A stretch of DNA of 64,000 nucleotides from assembly GCA_944989445.1 (NCBI GenBank), contig CALYLW010000011.1, positions 382,501 through 446,500 of the forward strand, in the 5' to 3' direction. This document shows positions 26,191 to 37,290 of this stretch, one piece after another; the first letter of the stretch is position 1; the number at the start of each line of letters is the position of its first letter. The notes beneath the pieces are model-generated. The model did no database searches. It was not told where the DNA came from and saw only the letters and a program-made list of their open reading frames with translations. The DNA comes from Ampullaceana balthica. Lineage: Eukaryota; Mollusca; Gastropoda; Lymnaeidae. A program made the translations under genes and the position numbers.

Positions 26191-26372
26191 GTTCAAAAAT
26201 AGGAAGAAAAAAAAATAGCAACGATTTTGGCTGAAGAGTGTTTATAGTTTTGGCCGCTGAGCTATTGAGTCTGACACCCTTAGTCTATGTTCAAAGTGAC
26301 ATAGTCACGGGGACTTCATTAGGGGACTCTACAGTGATATACGTTGTTTCTATGAGACCTTTTCGTGTTGTT

Positions 26373-26407
26373 ATCTTGTCGTTTTGTCACCTTGTCGTTT
26401 TGTCATG
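26373..26407. repeat. Inverted counterpart of the acgacaaa repeat
   Basis: Two and a half copies of ttgtcgttttgtcacc, complementary to the repeat at 26057-26190 and about 190 bp from it. Confidence 0.75.
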
Positions 26408-26929
26408 GAACCATATAAAACAGATAGAGCTTTGAACAACTTCACCCCCCCCCCACACACACACACACACAAATACACACACACTTTCCAGGCGCAAACG
26501 CAAGTTTTTAAAACTATTTATCTATCCCTATATGTCTGTAACCGACACGTATTGTTTAGTTTTTAGTTTAATATATAGCATGCCTATAACAATGTGTATC
26601 GCTATCACTGCGCCGATATAATCAAGTGAATTTGGAGTGCAAAAAAATGTGCGGTCTGAAAACAAAGTTGTTTATTAGGTGGATGAGACTGGAGTAAATT
26701 CATATTTCTTATGCACCGTGTTACTTGAAGGTATGTTTTGCCTTGTGGTCTCGGTAGATGGGAAACTCCCTTACTCCAACATTATTTATATGGGGTATAA
26801 CTGTTTTATAATCACCAGCGCTGTTACCAACTGTTGTAAAGGGCCATAGGGTTCTAAAATTAACGACAGGTAGGAAGTCAAGTTTCTTTTTTTTTCTTGA
26901 CCTCTTTTATCCGCATCTTTTATTATTAT

Positions 26930-26937
26930 TATTATTA

Positions 26938-27035
<98 letters not shown>

Positions 27036-27055
27036 GCTTACTTATTAACTTACTT
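26930..27055. repeat. (CTTA)n microsatellite preceded by (ATT)n
   Basis: A short ATT run is followed by about 27 copies of ctta, with interruptions at the 3' end (cttgctta, cttattaa). Confidence 0.97.
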
Positions 27056-27239
27056 GGATTGTTTGTCATGGAGCTAAACGTCATTTATTTAACCATGTAT
27101 CTTATCATCTTTAATTACAAGTGGCTTTTCACAAAAAATGTCTGGCTTTCAAAATGGATCAGACAGAAGAACTCGGGTGTTCCAGAACCCACCGTGTACA
27201 TGCTGTGTCACTCTCCCTGTCCCCAAAAGGCAAAAACGA

Positions 27240-27440
27240 CCTCATTAGATTAAGTCACCACTGTGGCGAGGAAGCCGGGGAGCATTGCGACCTCTGACCT
27301 TCCTGATTGGTCGGCCATCTTGGATCCGGCTTTGCCTAGCAACGGCATGAAAGTGTACAAGCGGGCTTCCCTGGCCAAATGACAACTTGATAGAGTCAAT
27401 TTGTTTGTTTATCGCTGGGGAATTTCTGACGGCCGTCAGC
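27240..27440. promoter_or_regulatory. Candidate intronic enhancer 1
   Basis: A non-repetitive stretch richer in G and C than its surroundings, inside the SIX1/2 intron. It contains tgattggtcggcc (CCAAT-type), ctctgacctt (nuclear-receptor half-site type), tgcctagcaacggca (RFX half-site-like, with short inverted ends) and tcattaaagttt. Individually these are weak; the composition contrast and intronic position are the main reasons for the call. Confidence 0.25.
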
Positions 27441-27849
27441 CTCATTAAAGTTTGAGAAGGGAAAAAAATTCTTTGTCCTCGTCGTGGTTAAGTTTTGTCC
27501 TGATATCAACATGGTTTACGATTTGTGATTGTCGATAGTCACGAGACAAAAAGTGACGTACAATTTGTTTTCAGCAAGCAGTTCAGGTTCAGGAAATACA
27601 TACACGATTTTGATGAAATGGAAAGATAACAAATGTAACTAGAAACAGGCAGAGTAGGAATAATAAACTGGCATATTCCCCAAATGTAAGTTCACGAATG
27701 GAGCAACATGGCTTATCAGTAAATTTCAAGAGTGCTTTCTATACATCTTTACAGTAATATTTCAGTAAATCCTTTGTTATTTTGTGGCTAGATTTTTTTT
27801 TAAATTTAGTTTTACAGTGACCATCGAAGGCATTGATCTTGTCCGGCAA

Positions 27850-28270
27850 TGTTTCCATTAGTAGAGCCCGCGATGACGTCTTATTGGCCGCCTTTGTCTC
27901 AATTGGTCTATGAGCATCGGGGACATAATTAACCACAGGGGTCCCTTTCGACTTTCGCCGCCCCTACCCGCACCCGGCCTCATGGAGGGAATAATAACCA
28001 AGGGAGAGAAGGCGAGGGACAGCCAACATTTGTGGCCGGCCACCAACAGCGCTGAGAAGCCTAATAGAAAGTGACGGCTTGTCGCGGCCAGTGGTCCGTG
28101 GACCCTCGGAGTCCTGGGGTGGACACATGCCCGATAACTGGACGCCATTCACTCGTTTAGTGGTCAAGCTAAGTGGATTAATCCCAAACGATGTTGACGA
28201 GAGAGATGAAGACACTGCTAAGTTGGACATTTGAACGGTCATGACATCCCGACTAAACGATTAAAGTCAA
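27850..28270. promoter_or_regulatory. Candidate intronic enhancer 2
   Basis: A compact non-repetitive, G/C-richer block in an otherwise AT-rich intron. Motifs: a CRE-like tgacgtc at 27874-27880, two ATTGG boxes nearby, cctttgtctc (SOX/TCF-like), and ggattaatcc at 28175-28184. The last is a perfect palindrome of two overlapping bicoid/Otx/Pitx-type (TAATCC) cores. Function is inferred only. Confidence 0.3.
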
Positions 28271-29785
28271 TAAATTTTCATGAGAGAAGTCTCTACGCAT
28301 GTTTCTTACACTCGTGACACGGGTTCTAAGGATATCCGAAAAAAATTGTACATAACAATCTTTATTGATTCAAATATATGACAATATTTTAATATAATTT
28401 TCAAATATTTATTATCAAGAAAAAAAACATAAAGACATAATAGGCTTGCGATGACAAGACGATATCAAAGTACCATCAAAACCCAAAAGATCTTAAAGTA
28501 TTTCACTATCGAAATAGTGAGACTAAGTTTGTCTATTGTTTATGTGAATTTGATCTATATAGTATAATGTATATAATTGTTATTTTTTCACAGGAGATGT
28601 TTGTAACTGTGTGATAACCATACCCGAAAGCGCTACTTCACTAGAATAGTCAACCAATAATTCTGGGACAGCTTAAGAGCTTACCTGCAGCTCAATTCTA
28701 GATTACAACTTTTTAATAGTTTAGTGGGACCGACTAGCTGCCCAATCCATGCACAAAATCACCCCCCCTCCCCGTTTTCATGGTCAGTTTTTCCTAGACC
28801 ACGTTTATTTGACATGTTTTCGACGTGTTTGCCTTTGTGCTATATGATATTTTTACCCGTCTCCAAACATGCATTACTATTGTATTCTAATATGTATACA
28901 AGACTTTTACCTACATTTGAACATTCATCTGTCCAAATTATGCTGTTTGAGGCCAATGGTTGATGTAACTGACCAGAACATGAGTTCCTCAAACATCATG
29001 TTCCCTGGCTATAAGCCTTGTCTGGCGTCACTTTCTAATCACATGATCTCGTCCCTTATACTAGAACTTGGTCGCTGAAGGAAGTCATTTGGATGTATCA
29101 GAATGTCATTTTAAAACTACTTCCGGCTTAAAATTACATACATATGCACGTAAATGTTGTTTTGTTTTTTCGTTGAACAGAAATATCCTGAAAGCAGTAT
29201 GTTAATAAAAGTTGTTATCTTTCTAACTGACATAGACATCTAAATTTTAAAGGGTCTTCTTTTTGTTGATCTTATTTTATTATTATATTTTTTGTTATAA
29301 TTTCATAATTAATTAAACCTATTCAATATAACATTCACATGTATCTCTCTTTCTAACCCTCTCTGACTTTCGCTATGTATGTCTGTTTGTCCTTCTATAT
29401 CCGTGTTGTTCCCGGCAAGCGGTTACAAGTGGTAATAATGTCCTCAAATCAATGAGGTAAAGCGATATAGAGAAAGATCTTTTTTCTCTATAATGTTATT
29501 GCCGCGCGGAATAAAAAGGCCCTAAGCGATCGTGTTTGACCTAATTTCTGTGTATATTGTAATAAACCCAAGTAAGGCTCCACAAAATTCACATTACACA
29601 ATAATCAACATTACTGTTGCCGCTTACAATGAAATTTATCATTTTGGCGATGCAATCTGCCCTATGTTAATTTAGGCATATTTGTGTGTTTTTAACACAG
29701 ATTCCTGAATCTCCAAACTCAATCTGCTGTGAAAAAGTCATCGTCCTATTTTTCTAGCCTCAGTATCTCCAATCATCACTCCAGT

Positions 29786-29789
<4 letters not shown>
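28271..29789. other. Intronic AT-rich DNA, no feature recognised
   Basis: No gene or repeat family recognised. Confidence 0.4.

Positions 29790-29881
<92 letters not shown>
29790..29881. repeat. (CT)n microsatellite
   Basis: About 45 uninterrupted CT dinucleotides. Confidence 0.98.
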
Positions 29882-29883
<2 letters not shown>

Positions 29884-30527
29884 TGCGATCGATTCATCCA
29901 TGTCACCGGTAGAGATAACTCTTGTCGACGACAATAACAAACAGTCGGTTACCTGCCGGTGTTACGTGGACGCCGAGACTGTAGCTTGTGGCTCCAGGAG
30001 ATATTTAGATGTAACTGATTCCTTCCTGTACAGAGAATTGATCGTTTTTTATTTAAAATACGTGTTTTAAATATCAGCTGTCTATTTTAGACGTTTCACT
30101 CTAAAAATGTTCTAAATAGATGTAGCATTTTTCAATTATTTATATTAATGGAGGTAGCCACTGGTCTAGGATGACTGGGGCTGATGAGGCGGCCCGAACC
30201 TGGCGCACGTGTTTTAATTGTCTAGGGGAGATATATACGGGTAATTGCAGACTTGCATTTGTTTTCCAGGGGAAGGAGTGGCCAAAATATCGACCAACAC
30301 AGGCGTAACCTTAGCTAATGACCCCATTGAAGTTATACGTTCTATCCAGGGTTTACATAGAAAAGTTGAGTCTGTTTTAATTATGACGTAATCATTATGA
30401 CGTAATCGGTGAGGATCCTCACCCACCCCAACCGTCCCCCACACAACAGCAAACATGGCGGCCATGATGACTAACCCGACACGTGTCCTAGTTTCTATTC
30501 CGTTGAAGAATGTCAACGTTTTTGTAT

Positions 30528-30930
30528 CTCTGGGTATCGGTATATATAACACGACATATAAGACAGTCTTTGGGTATCGGTATATATAACACGACATATA
30601 AGACAGTCTTTGGGTATCGGTATATATAACACGACATATACGACAGTCTCTGGGTATCGGTATATATAACACGACATATAAGACAGTCTCTGGGTATCGG
30701 TATATATAACACGACATATAGGACAGTCTCTGGGTATCGGTATATATAACACGACATATAAGACAGTCTCTGGGTATCGGTATTTATAACACGACATATA
30801 AGACAGTCTCTGGGTATCGGTATATATATAACACGACATATAAGACAGTCTCTGGGTATCGGTACATGTATATATAACACGACATATAAGACAGTCTCGG
30901 GGTATCGGTATATATAACACGACATATAGG
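30528..30930. repeat. 40-bp minisatellite, about 10 copies, in the SIX1/2 intron
   Basis: Units contain tgggtatcggtatatataac followed by acgacatataagacagtct. One copy has an added TA pair (near 30825) and one an acatg insertion (near 30863). Confidence 0.95.
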
Positions 30931-31443
30931 ACATTATTTGTTTTCGTAAAATTGGGACAGCCATTCTGCAGCTAAGAAACATCTTTACGTTTCTGCTTTC
31001 GTATGAGAATGAATGTATACAAAATAGGAAAGGACTATATTGACAAGAGATTAATAAAACGAGTTGGCTCGTGGACTCCATATGGATTGAACCAAATTCA
31101 CAATTTTACGCCGTACATATAGAATCCAGTTGTGATTTTTAAATTAAACTTTTTATTTTACATCCTTCCTCTTTATTATGGGTATTGTATAGTATGTAAT
31201 ATAAAATGTAAAATCAATTTAAATGATCGGGTTTTAGTCGCACAATTCGTTGTTGTATCTTGTATTGTATCAAACAGGGCGGCTTATCTTTATTTCTACT
31301 ACGAAAAAATAAATACGAATGCAATTTACGCAACATGTCCTCCCTTCAAATTATTATGAGTCCCTCAAATCAAGTTCTAAAAACCATATGATGAAATCTT
31401 CCAATTCTAGTTGTTAAGGAGATGGTTAACCGGCAGTCCTACA

Positions 31444-31617
31444 CAATGTTCCCTCTAAATTCGTTGGTCCGTGTGCAAAGTAATACAACTCGTGTGCAAA
31501 GTTTTCTGCACCTATATTTTGTGCAATATTTTAGAAAATTTGCTGCGCGAAAATTCTAAACTGCAGCATGGCGTCGGTCAAATATCTGCACGGCCGCGCA
31601 GCTTAAAGGGAACATTG
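31444..31617. mobile_element. hAT-type MITE (CAATGTTCCC family), copy A
   Basis: A 174-bp element with inverted ends caatgttccctctaa and cttaaagggaacattg. It is flanked by near-identical 8-bp direct repeats, gtcctaca (31436-31443) and gtcctacc (31618-31625), the target-duplication length of hAT transposons. A second copy of the same length lies at 41700-41873. The shared interior includes ttggtccgtgtgcaaagt and cggccgcgcagctt. No coding capacity. Confidence 0.88.
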
Positions 31618-31922
31618 GTCCTACCTCTTATTATAGACTTAAGTTAGGCAGTCATATAACAAGCAGAGTACACCTGCCAATGTTGAATGGTGCATAAACT
31701 ATTCCCGTTATACCAGAAACATATGATATTCTATACTCAATACTACCCAAATCAGCCCATTATCTCTTTAAATTACTTTAAATCCTATAAATAACTGTTA
31801 TGTCGTAAAGAGTATTCTCTTATTAGCTTATCAACATCTTGTAGAAATTAGGTCAAGATGTTGATGGCAATATCATCAGTTCTATGTGTTTATTTCTAAT
31901 CCTGATCTATTTTTGTCGACAG

Positions 31923-32250
31923 GGAACATCCGGGAATGCCCAATCAACCGGGGATGCCCCAAGACCCCAACTCCCCCGGTTCTGACATCAAGGAAGAACA
32001 CAGTCCAGACTCCCTGGGAGTTCACACCAAGATGGAGGACCACTCCCCGCCCCACCCGTCCGCCATCTACGCCGACCTCCAGAAAGCCTCCAGCATGGCA
32101 GCATCGGTTTCCGCCGGAAGTATGATGCACGGCATGATGGGAGGTCACCATAACCACCCGGGACTTCACATGGCCCACCACCTCCCGAACACGGCAGTGG
32201 GAGGCAATCCGGGAGTCAATCACATGCTGCAGGAGTATCAGACTTTATGA
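31923..32250 (+). CDS. Six1/2: SIX1/2 homeobox protein, exon 2 (C-terminal tail)
   Basis: Begins after the acceptor gacag, completes Arg225, and codes 108 further residues to a TGA at 32248-32250, giving 333 residues in all. The tail has no known fold. Residues 226-245 are Pro/Gly/Asn-rich. DIKEEHSPDS (246-255) contains a psi-K-x-E SUMOylation consensus at Lys248. TKMEDHSPP (260-268) has K-x-E-x-x-S-P spacing like a phosphorylation-dependent SUMO motif, but with Thr in place of the hydrophobic residue. Residues 291-311 are His/Met-rich, and the protein ends HMLQEYQTL. SIX1/2 tails are variable between phyla. The link to exon 1 rests on matching splice phase, orientation and absence of any other candidate exon. 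Confidence 0.88.
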
Positions 32251-35213
32251 AGGTGGACCAATGATTGGACTTGAAGGGTATCGGCCTGGTCATTCTAAAC
32301 AAACACGAGTTCGACACCCGACGGTAAACTATAACCTCGAATTTACGTTTATGATCGAACTTCATCGGCATTTTTTTTTCGTCGGATTTGTTACGGCCTC
32401 TTTGATGATCACATGAACCTGGTCTGTGGCCTGATACCCACCATTAACTAACAACAAAAATAGCAGCTTTATTTCAACGTCCAATCAGTGATGGAGATAT
32501 CACACGCTTTTAAACTCTCCTTAAAGGCTTTGGTGAGCATTCACGGAGCATCAGTGAAAAGGGACGTTCTCTGAGGTGACGATGTGCACATAGACGAGTC
32601 AGCAAGTCCCGTGTGTGTAAGTTTGTTGATCACGTGGTGCGCGCCATCACATCTGAACATTACGTTCGTGTGGTATGTTTATCTATACGACTGTTATTTC
32701 ACCTGTTATTATAAGATGTGAAAGATGGTCGCACGGTAATCATTCGAATCCATCCTTTAGTCGTACCCACTGAGAGGCCATCTGTAGAACAATCATCAGA
32801 TAAGTTATATTCAATGACATATGACATCACTTATAACTTATAGCAACTTCTGTGTAAATGGACTCGTGTCCATGGTTACATACTTTTTTTTTAATTAAAA
32901 AAAAATACCAGAACAGCTAACCTATGAGAAACACCATGTCTATAGATGGAAGAACATTTTTAAGTTCTAAACTTTATAATTGGTCTTACTCTAGGTCTTA
33001 CTATTATGAATTTTCTCGATGTTAGTTCTGGTACAAGAAGCACCACACAAAGATTGACACTATTGAAAAGAGTGTCATTGGTTTTGCAAGTATGGGAGAT
33101 TTGAATGGATATCACGAGACATTGACTTAAACAATTATATGTTTCACCAGTGCTCACCTCTTGAGATGGTGAGACAGCGTAGACTTGATGTATTGCGTTG
33201 ACAATCCTGAAATGTGTAAACCCTGAAAGAACAGAAGAGCTCATGCTCTTCATTTCACGCGTGGTCCCGGGTCGAAGGTCACAGGCGGCCCTTGCAATGG
33301 TCATCTAAGGTCTGCTCCACGTTTTGATCACCCGAGATGTTGTTGTGTAGCCCTCTCGGCTTCCTTACTAGTTTAAAGCTCATTCACAGCTACATTCTAA
33401 TCCTATGTATGCAGTCGGTATGAACCAGATGAGAAGAAAACTCTGTGTAATTTATAAACTTTTTTAATTCGAAGATATCAATAGTCGTATACGAGCTATA
33501 TATATATATATATAATAACTTCAGATTGTTGATAGCTAATAGCGGAGGTGTGTTTATAGGATGCCGTGTGTTGAGATGGGGGCTAGACAAGTCATATGAT
33601 ACCTGTTCTACCCAGTTCATTAAATCCAAGAGTCACATTAGCTGAGGATCATTCAATCATTTACAGATTATTTATTTATTAGAAGACCAAAACACCAATT
33701 TAGGATCTTAAAATTCATTGATGATGAATGAGTTACCGGGCTGATTTGAATGACGTTATTTTAGCAAACGCGTTAAAACAAAGTATGTCAAGTAGGTGGT
33801 GTCAAACTTCAAAGCAATTCATTAACTGAATTCATTTTGTATATAGTTTAGTCTTGTATTCTGGAAGCTTGAGATTACTCTCTTAAAGCTTCGGCTAACA
33901 CCTGGGAAGCGTGTTCCATCTGCCGAGCAGTGCCATACAACATTGTCTGAGGGTAGGACTCATTCGCCGGCCCGGCTATGTCCAGCGCAGTGCACGAAGT
34001 TTAAAGGTGCACTATATTATTTCAGAGGCTAGGCTGCAATGCCGGCAATGTGAGTCCCCGTTGTGGTCTAATGCCTATTCAAGTACGAGTTGGTGGGGCA
34101 GTGCTCCGTTCTTTTATTTGTGTCATTTTATTTTGCATTTACTGTGGTCGAAAATTATTTTAGCCTGATCTCTGTAATGGGGGTGGTAATGGCAGCCCAT
34201 TATGGCTAAACACATAATTTAGACAAGAATAGACCAGCATATTGTTAAAAAATTCATCTTCATTACTTGAAATGCGGAAGTTTTCTGAAAACATGCGTCA
34301 ACACCATTTTCCCACACGGTCATCAATGACCACCTACCATCAGCGCCCCTCCCACCCAATTTAATGATACCACACTAATGGCCGCCTGTGATTCCAGTCC
34401 TTGTGCCACGCTCTATGATAAAGCCATGCAATCTTTGCGACTTGTGAATACGTTGATGAATTCATTAAATCTTTACTTTGTGTAAGGTACTGCGGTGTAA
34501 ATAATAATCTATAAAATGGTATTATGTTGTGCACTATGTTGTTAGGGAAAGGTAAGGATGACAATTGTTAAGTCGTTCGAGAGAGGGTGAGAGAGGGGGG
34601 GGGGAGAAAGACAGAGTTATAGAACGAGAGAGATGTATTCAAAATTTTATTGTTTTTCATCCAAAACAAAAAAAATAAGTCAAAGTTATATTTTTATTTT
34701 ACAAAATTTTTACGATTAAAAAGATGTATTGAAAATAAATAGGTTTATTATAAATCTATTTGTGTCCGTCAAAGGCCGGAAGAAAAGACAACTCTTAACC
34801 CGTATTTAGGATCGTTATTTTGACTATGTTCCAAGCTCTGTGTTAATACCACGATCTACTGACTTCATACATTATTAAAGAGAATGAGAAAAGATTTTCT
34901 TGAAAGAAGCTTTAACGTTACAATTTTTCGAGCGCTGTTACACAGGTTACTTCTGTGAGATTGGAGATTATTTACTGTGTTCGACTTTCATAGACAAATT
35001 GAGCGATTTCTATGAACCTTCAAGACTATAACATTTCACCAGGTGCTATGTGTAACTCTTTTATAAACATAATATATGTATGTATTTCTGTGCTTGAAAG
35101 ATAGTGAGAGAGAGAGAGATTACATGCAGACGGAGAATATAGTTGCCTAATTCATTAACAAGGCATCCCGCCCATATATTTGAAATGGCTGTTAATTTCT
35201 AGTGGACTAAATT
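32251..35213 (+). other. 3' region downstream of SIX1/2, no further gene recognised
   Basis: The first part must include the 3' untranslated region of the SIX1/2 gene, but no strong polyadenylation signal can be picked with confidence. A (TA) run lies near 33500-33514 and a GAGAGA/G-rich tract near 34578-34635. No other coding region recognised. Confidence 0.4.
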
Positions 35214-35569
35214 AAAAGTTATTTACTACAGATACACCCTTTAAACACATTATAGAGTTATTTACTACAGATACGCCCTTTAAACACATTATAGAGTTAT
35301 TTACTACAGATACGCCCTTTAAACACATTATAGAGTTATTTACTACAGATACGCCCTTTAAACACATTATAGAGTTATTTACTACAGATACGCCCTTTAA
35401 ACACATTATAGAGTTATTTACTACAGATACACCCTTTAAACACATTATAGAGTTATTTACTACAGATACACCCTTTAAACACATTATAGAGTTATTTACT
35501 ACAGATACGCCCTTTAAACAAATTATAGAGTTATTTACTACAGATACGCCCTTTAAACACATTATAGAC
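35214..35569. repeat. 39-bp minisatellite, 9 copies
   Basis: Units begin agttatttactacagatacg and continue ccctttaaacacattatag. The only variants are acacc/acgcc and one acaaatt. The period is divisible by three, which keeps a minus-strand frame open; no gene is inferred. Confidence 0.96.
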
Positions 35570-35685
35570 TTGACCCACTTTCTCACTTATTCTGATTTTC
35601 AATATATACATTGTGCGTGTCGGCGTGCATGCGTGTATGTGTGCTTTATATATTATGTATTATTACATATCTTCAGATTTTTAGC

Positions 35686-35776
35686 AAGACTAGACATAGT
35701 CTATGGATAAGCGTAGGGCGCAATAATCTTCTGTTTAGAAGGAGCGTCGGTAATGTTTAAGATAAGATTATAGCGA
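35686..35776 (+). mobile_element. LINE 3'-UTR fragment
   Basis: The motifs gactagac, gcgtagggcgcaataat, gagcgtcggtaatg and aagataagatta occur in the same order as gactagac, gcgtaggacgcagtaat, gcgcgtcagtaac and cagataagatta at 60917-61002, immediately downstream of a recognisable LINE reverse-transcriptase tail. This is therefore a solo 3' end of the same family. Confidence 0.6.
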
Positions 35777-35950
35777 ATGTATGTTTACAGCAAAACCAGC
35801 GTATCTATGAGGTAGTATTCTTACTTATACACGTGCAAACCATTCTTAAGTAGACATTGGTGACAATGATTTGCTTTACACGAATATTATTTTTACATGA
35901 GGCGTGTATGATGATAAGAGTTACTGTAAAGCTTTGTAAATGAGGGCTAA

Positions 35951-36177
35951 GGGGCCGTCCGTAAAAGTACGTCACGCTATTTTTGACCATTTTTAGCTCC
36001 CCCCCTGTCACAAACTGTCACAAATCTCGGACCCCCCCCCCTTCCAAAGTACGTCACACTTTCCAACAAAAATGTTGTTTTTTATTAAGAAAATAATTAA
36101 AATTTAATATAAAACACCGTGCAGTCACACATGGCCGGACCCCGCTCTGGATCGTGACGTACTTTATGGACGGCCCC
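35951..36177. mobile_element. PIF/Harbinger-like MITE, complete
   Basis: A 227-bp element with inverted ends ggggccgtccgtaaaagtac and gtacgtactttatggacggcccc-type sequence (the right end reads tttatggacggcccc). It is flanked on both sides by TAA (35948-35950 and 36178-36180), the 3-bp target duplication expected of PIF/Harbinger. The TIR is repeated inward as cgtcac motifs. A truncated copy lies at 4009-4226. No coding capacity. Confidence 0.82.
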
Positions 36178-36601
36178 TAAGACATTGTTGGGATGTGCTT
36201 TCCACATTATAAAATCCCAAGGTGTTCAACGTTATTACATGGGGCTTGTATTTTCTGAAAACAATTACCGGTAAGATTAATTCTAGGTCCTCAAATTCTG
36301 GCACCCACATGAGAACCAACTTGCCGGGACGTAATAAAGTATTAATTGAGAAAATAACCATAAACCTTGAAAACTCCATCCGAATGTGGACATCCAAAAA
36401 TTCGTAACACGTGAAAGTTAATCGCTGTCACTAATTTAAATGTTTACAAAGTTTAATTATTTATTTTTTTTTACAGTTATCGGTTTCAGAAGACGTCTGA
36501 TACTCGCGGAATATTGCAGTCATGTTTGGTTTACATTTCACTACTGTAATTATTGCTACATGCTGTAAGAAATGTTTAAGGTATACAAGAATGGTATAAA
36601 A

Positions 36602-37290
36602 ACATGTGACGTCTAATAGTGCCCAAGTCTTAAATACAAGACCTCACTTTAGAGTTAGTTCCCATGTCTTAATGCATGACCTTACATTAGAGTTTAAATA
36701 GTGCCCATGTCTTCATGCTTGACCTAACTTTAGAGGTAGTCCTCATGTCTTCACGTATGACTTTACTTGGAAGTAGGGCTGTGGAAATTGACTATTAAGT
36801 AATAGATTAGTCGTTAAAATTTTTAATCGATTAAAATTCGATAGAAATTTAAGAAAATATTTCTATCTTTTTTTTTACCCCAATTTCTTTATAATTTATA
36901 TTTTTTGTTACTTACATACTTTTCCATCGTAATATTATTATTCATGTAGACGTGCATATGTAAACAAAAAAAGTGTTTCTTCCTTATTTCTTGCATAGCA
37001 GATCGAATTTGCTGTATTACGTCACAAAATTTGGGAGCCATAGAATTACCGCGACTTAACCGATTTCGCGGAATAATGAATCGTAACTCAACGGGATCTA
37101 TATATGCGTTTAAAAATATAATTAATCAAAATTAATCGATTAATTGACTAAAGTCCCCCCCCTATTAATCGAACACATTTTTTTTTAATCAGTACCAGCC
37201 CTTCCTTGGAAGTTCTGACAGTGTCTTGACATAGAGTTAGTGTCCATGTCTTAATGCATGACCTTCTGATTAGAGTTAGTGCCTTCACTG
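36602..37290. repeat. Degenerate about 43-bp minisatellite split by a MITE
   Basis: Copies of a unit containing gtcttaatgcatgacctt followed by an agagttagtgcccat-like segment occur at 36602-36770 and again at 37215-37290, interrupted by the element at 36775-37205. The copies are strongly diverged, so this is an old array. Confidence 0.7.
36775..37205. mobile_element. hAT-like MITE, copy B
   Basis: Starts agggctgtggaaattga and ends aatcagtaccagccc. Related along its length to 21949-22384. The octamer ttggaagt lies directly on the left (36767-36774) and three bases beyond the right cagccct end (37206-37213), a likely 8-bp hAT target duplication with slight end decay. Inserted in a degenerate minisatellite. 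Confidence 0.75.

Noticed and set aside
32960..33304. Minus-strand open frame downstream of SIX1/2
   Set aside because: No resemblance to any family and no start or splice support; probably 3' untranslated or intergenic DNA.
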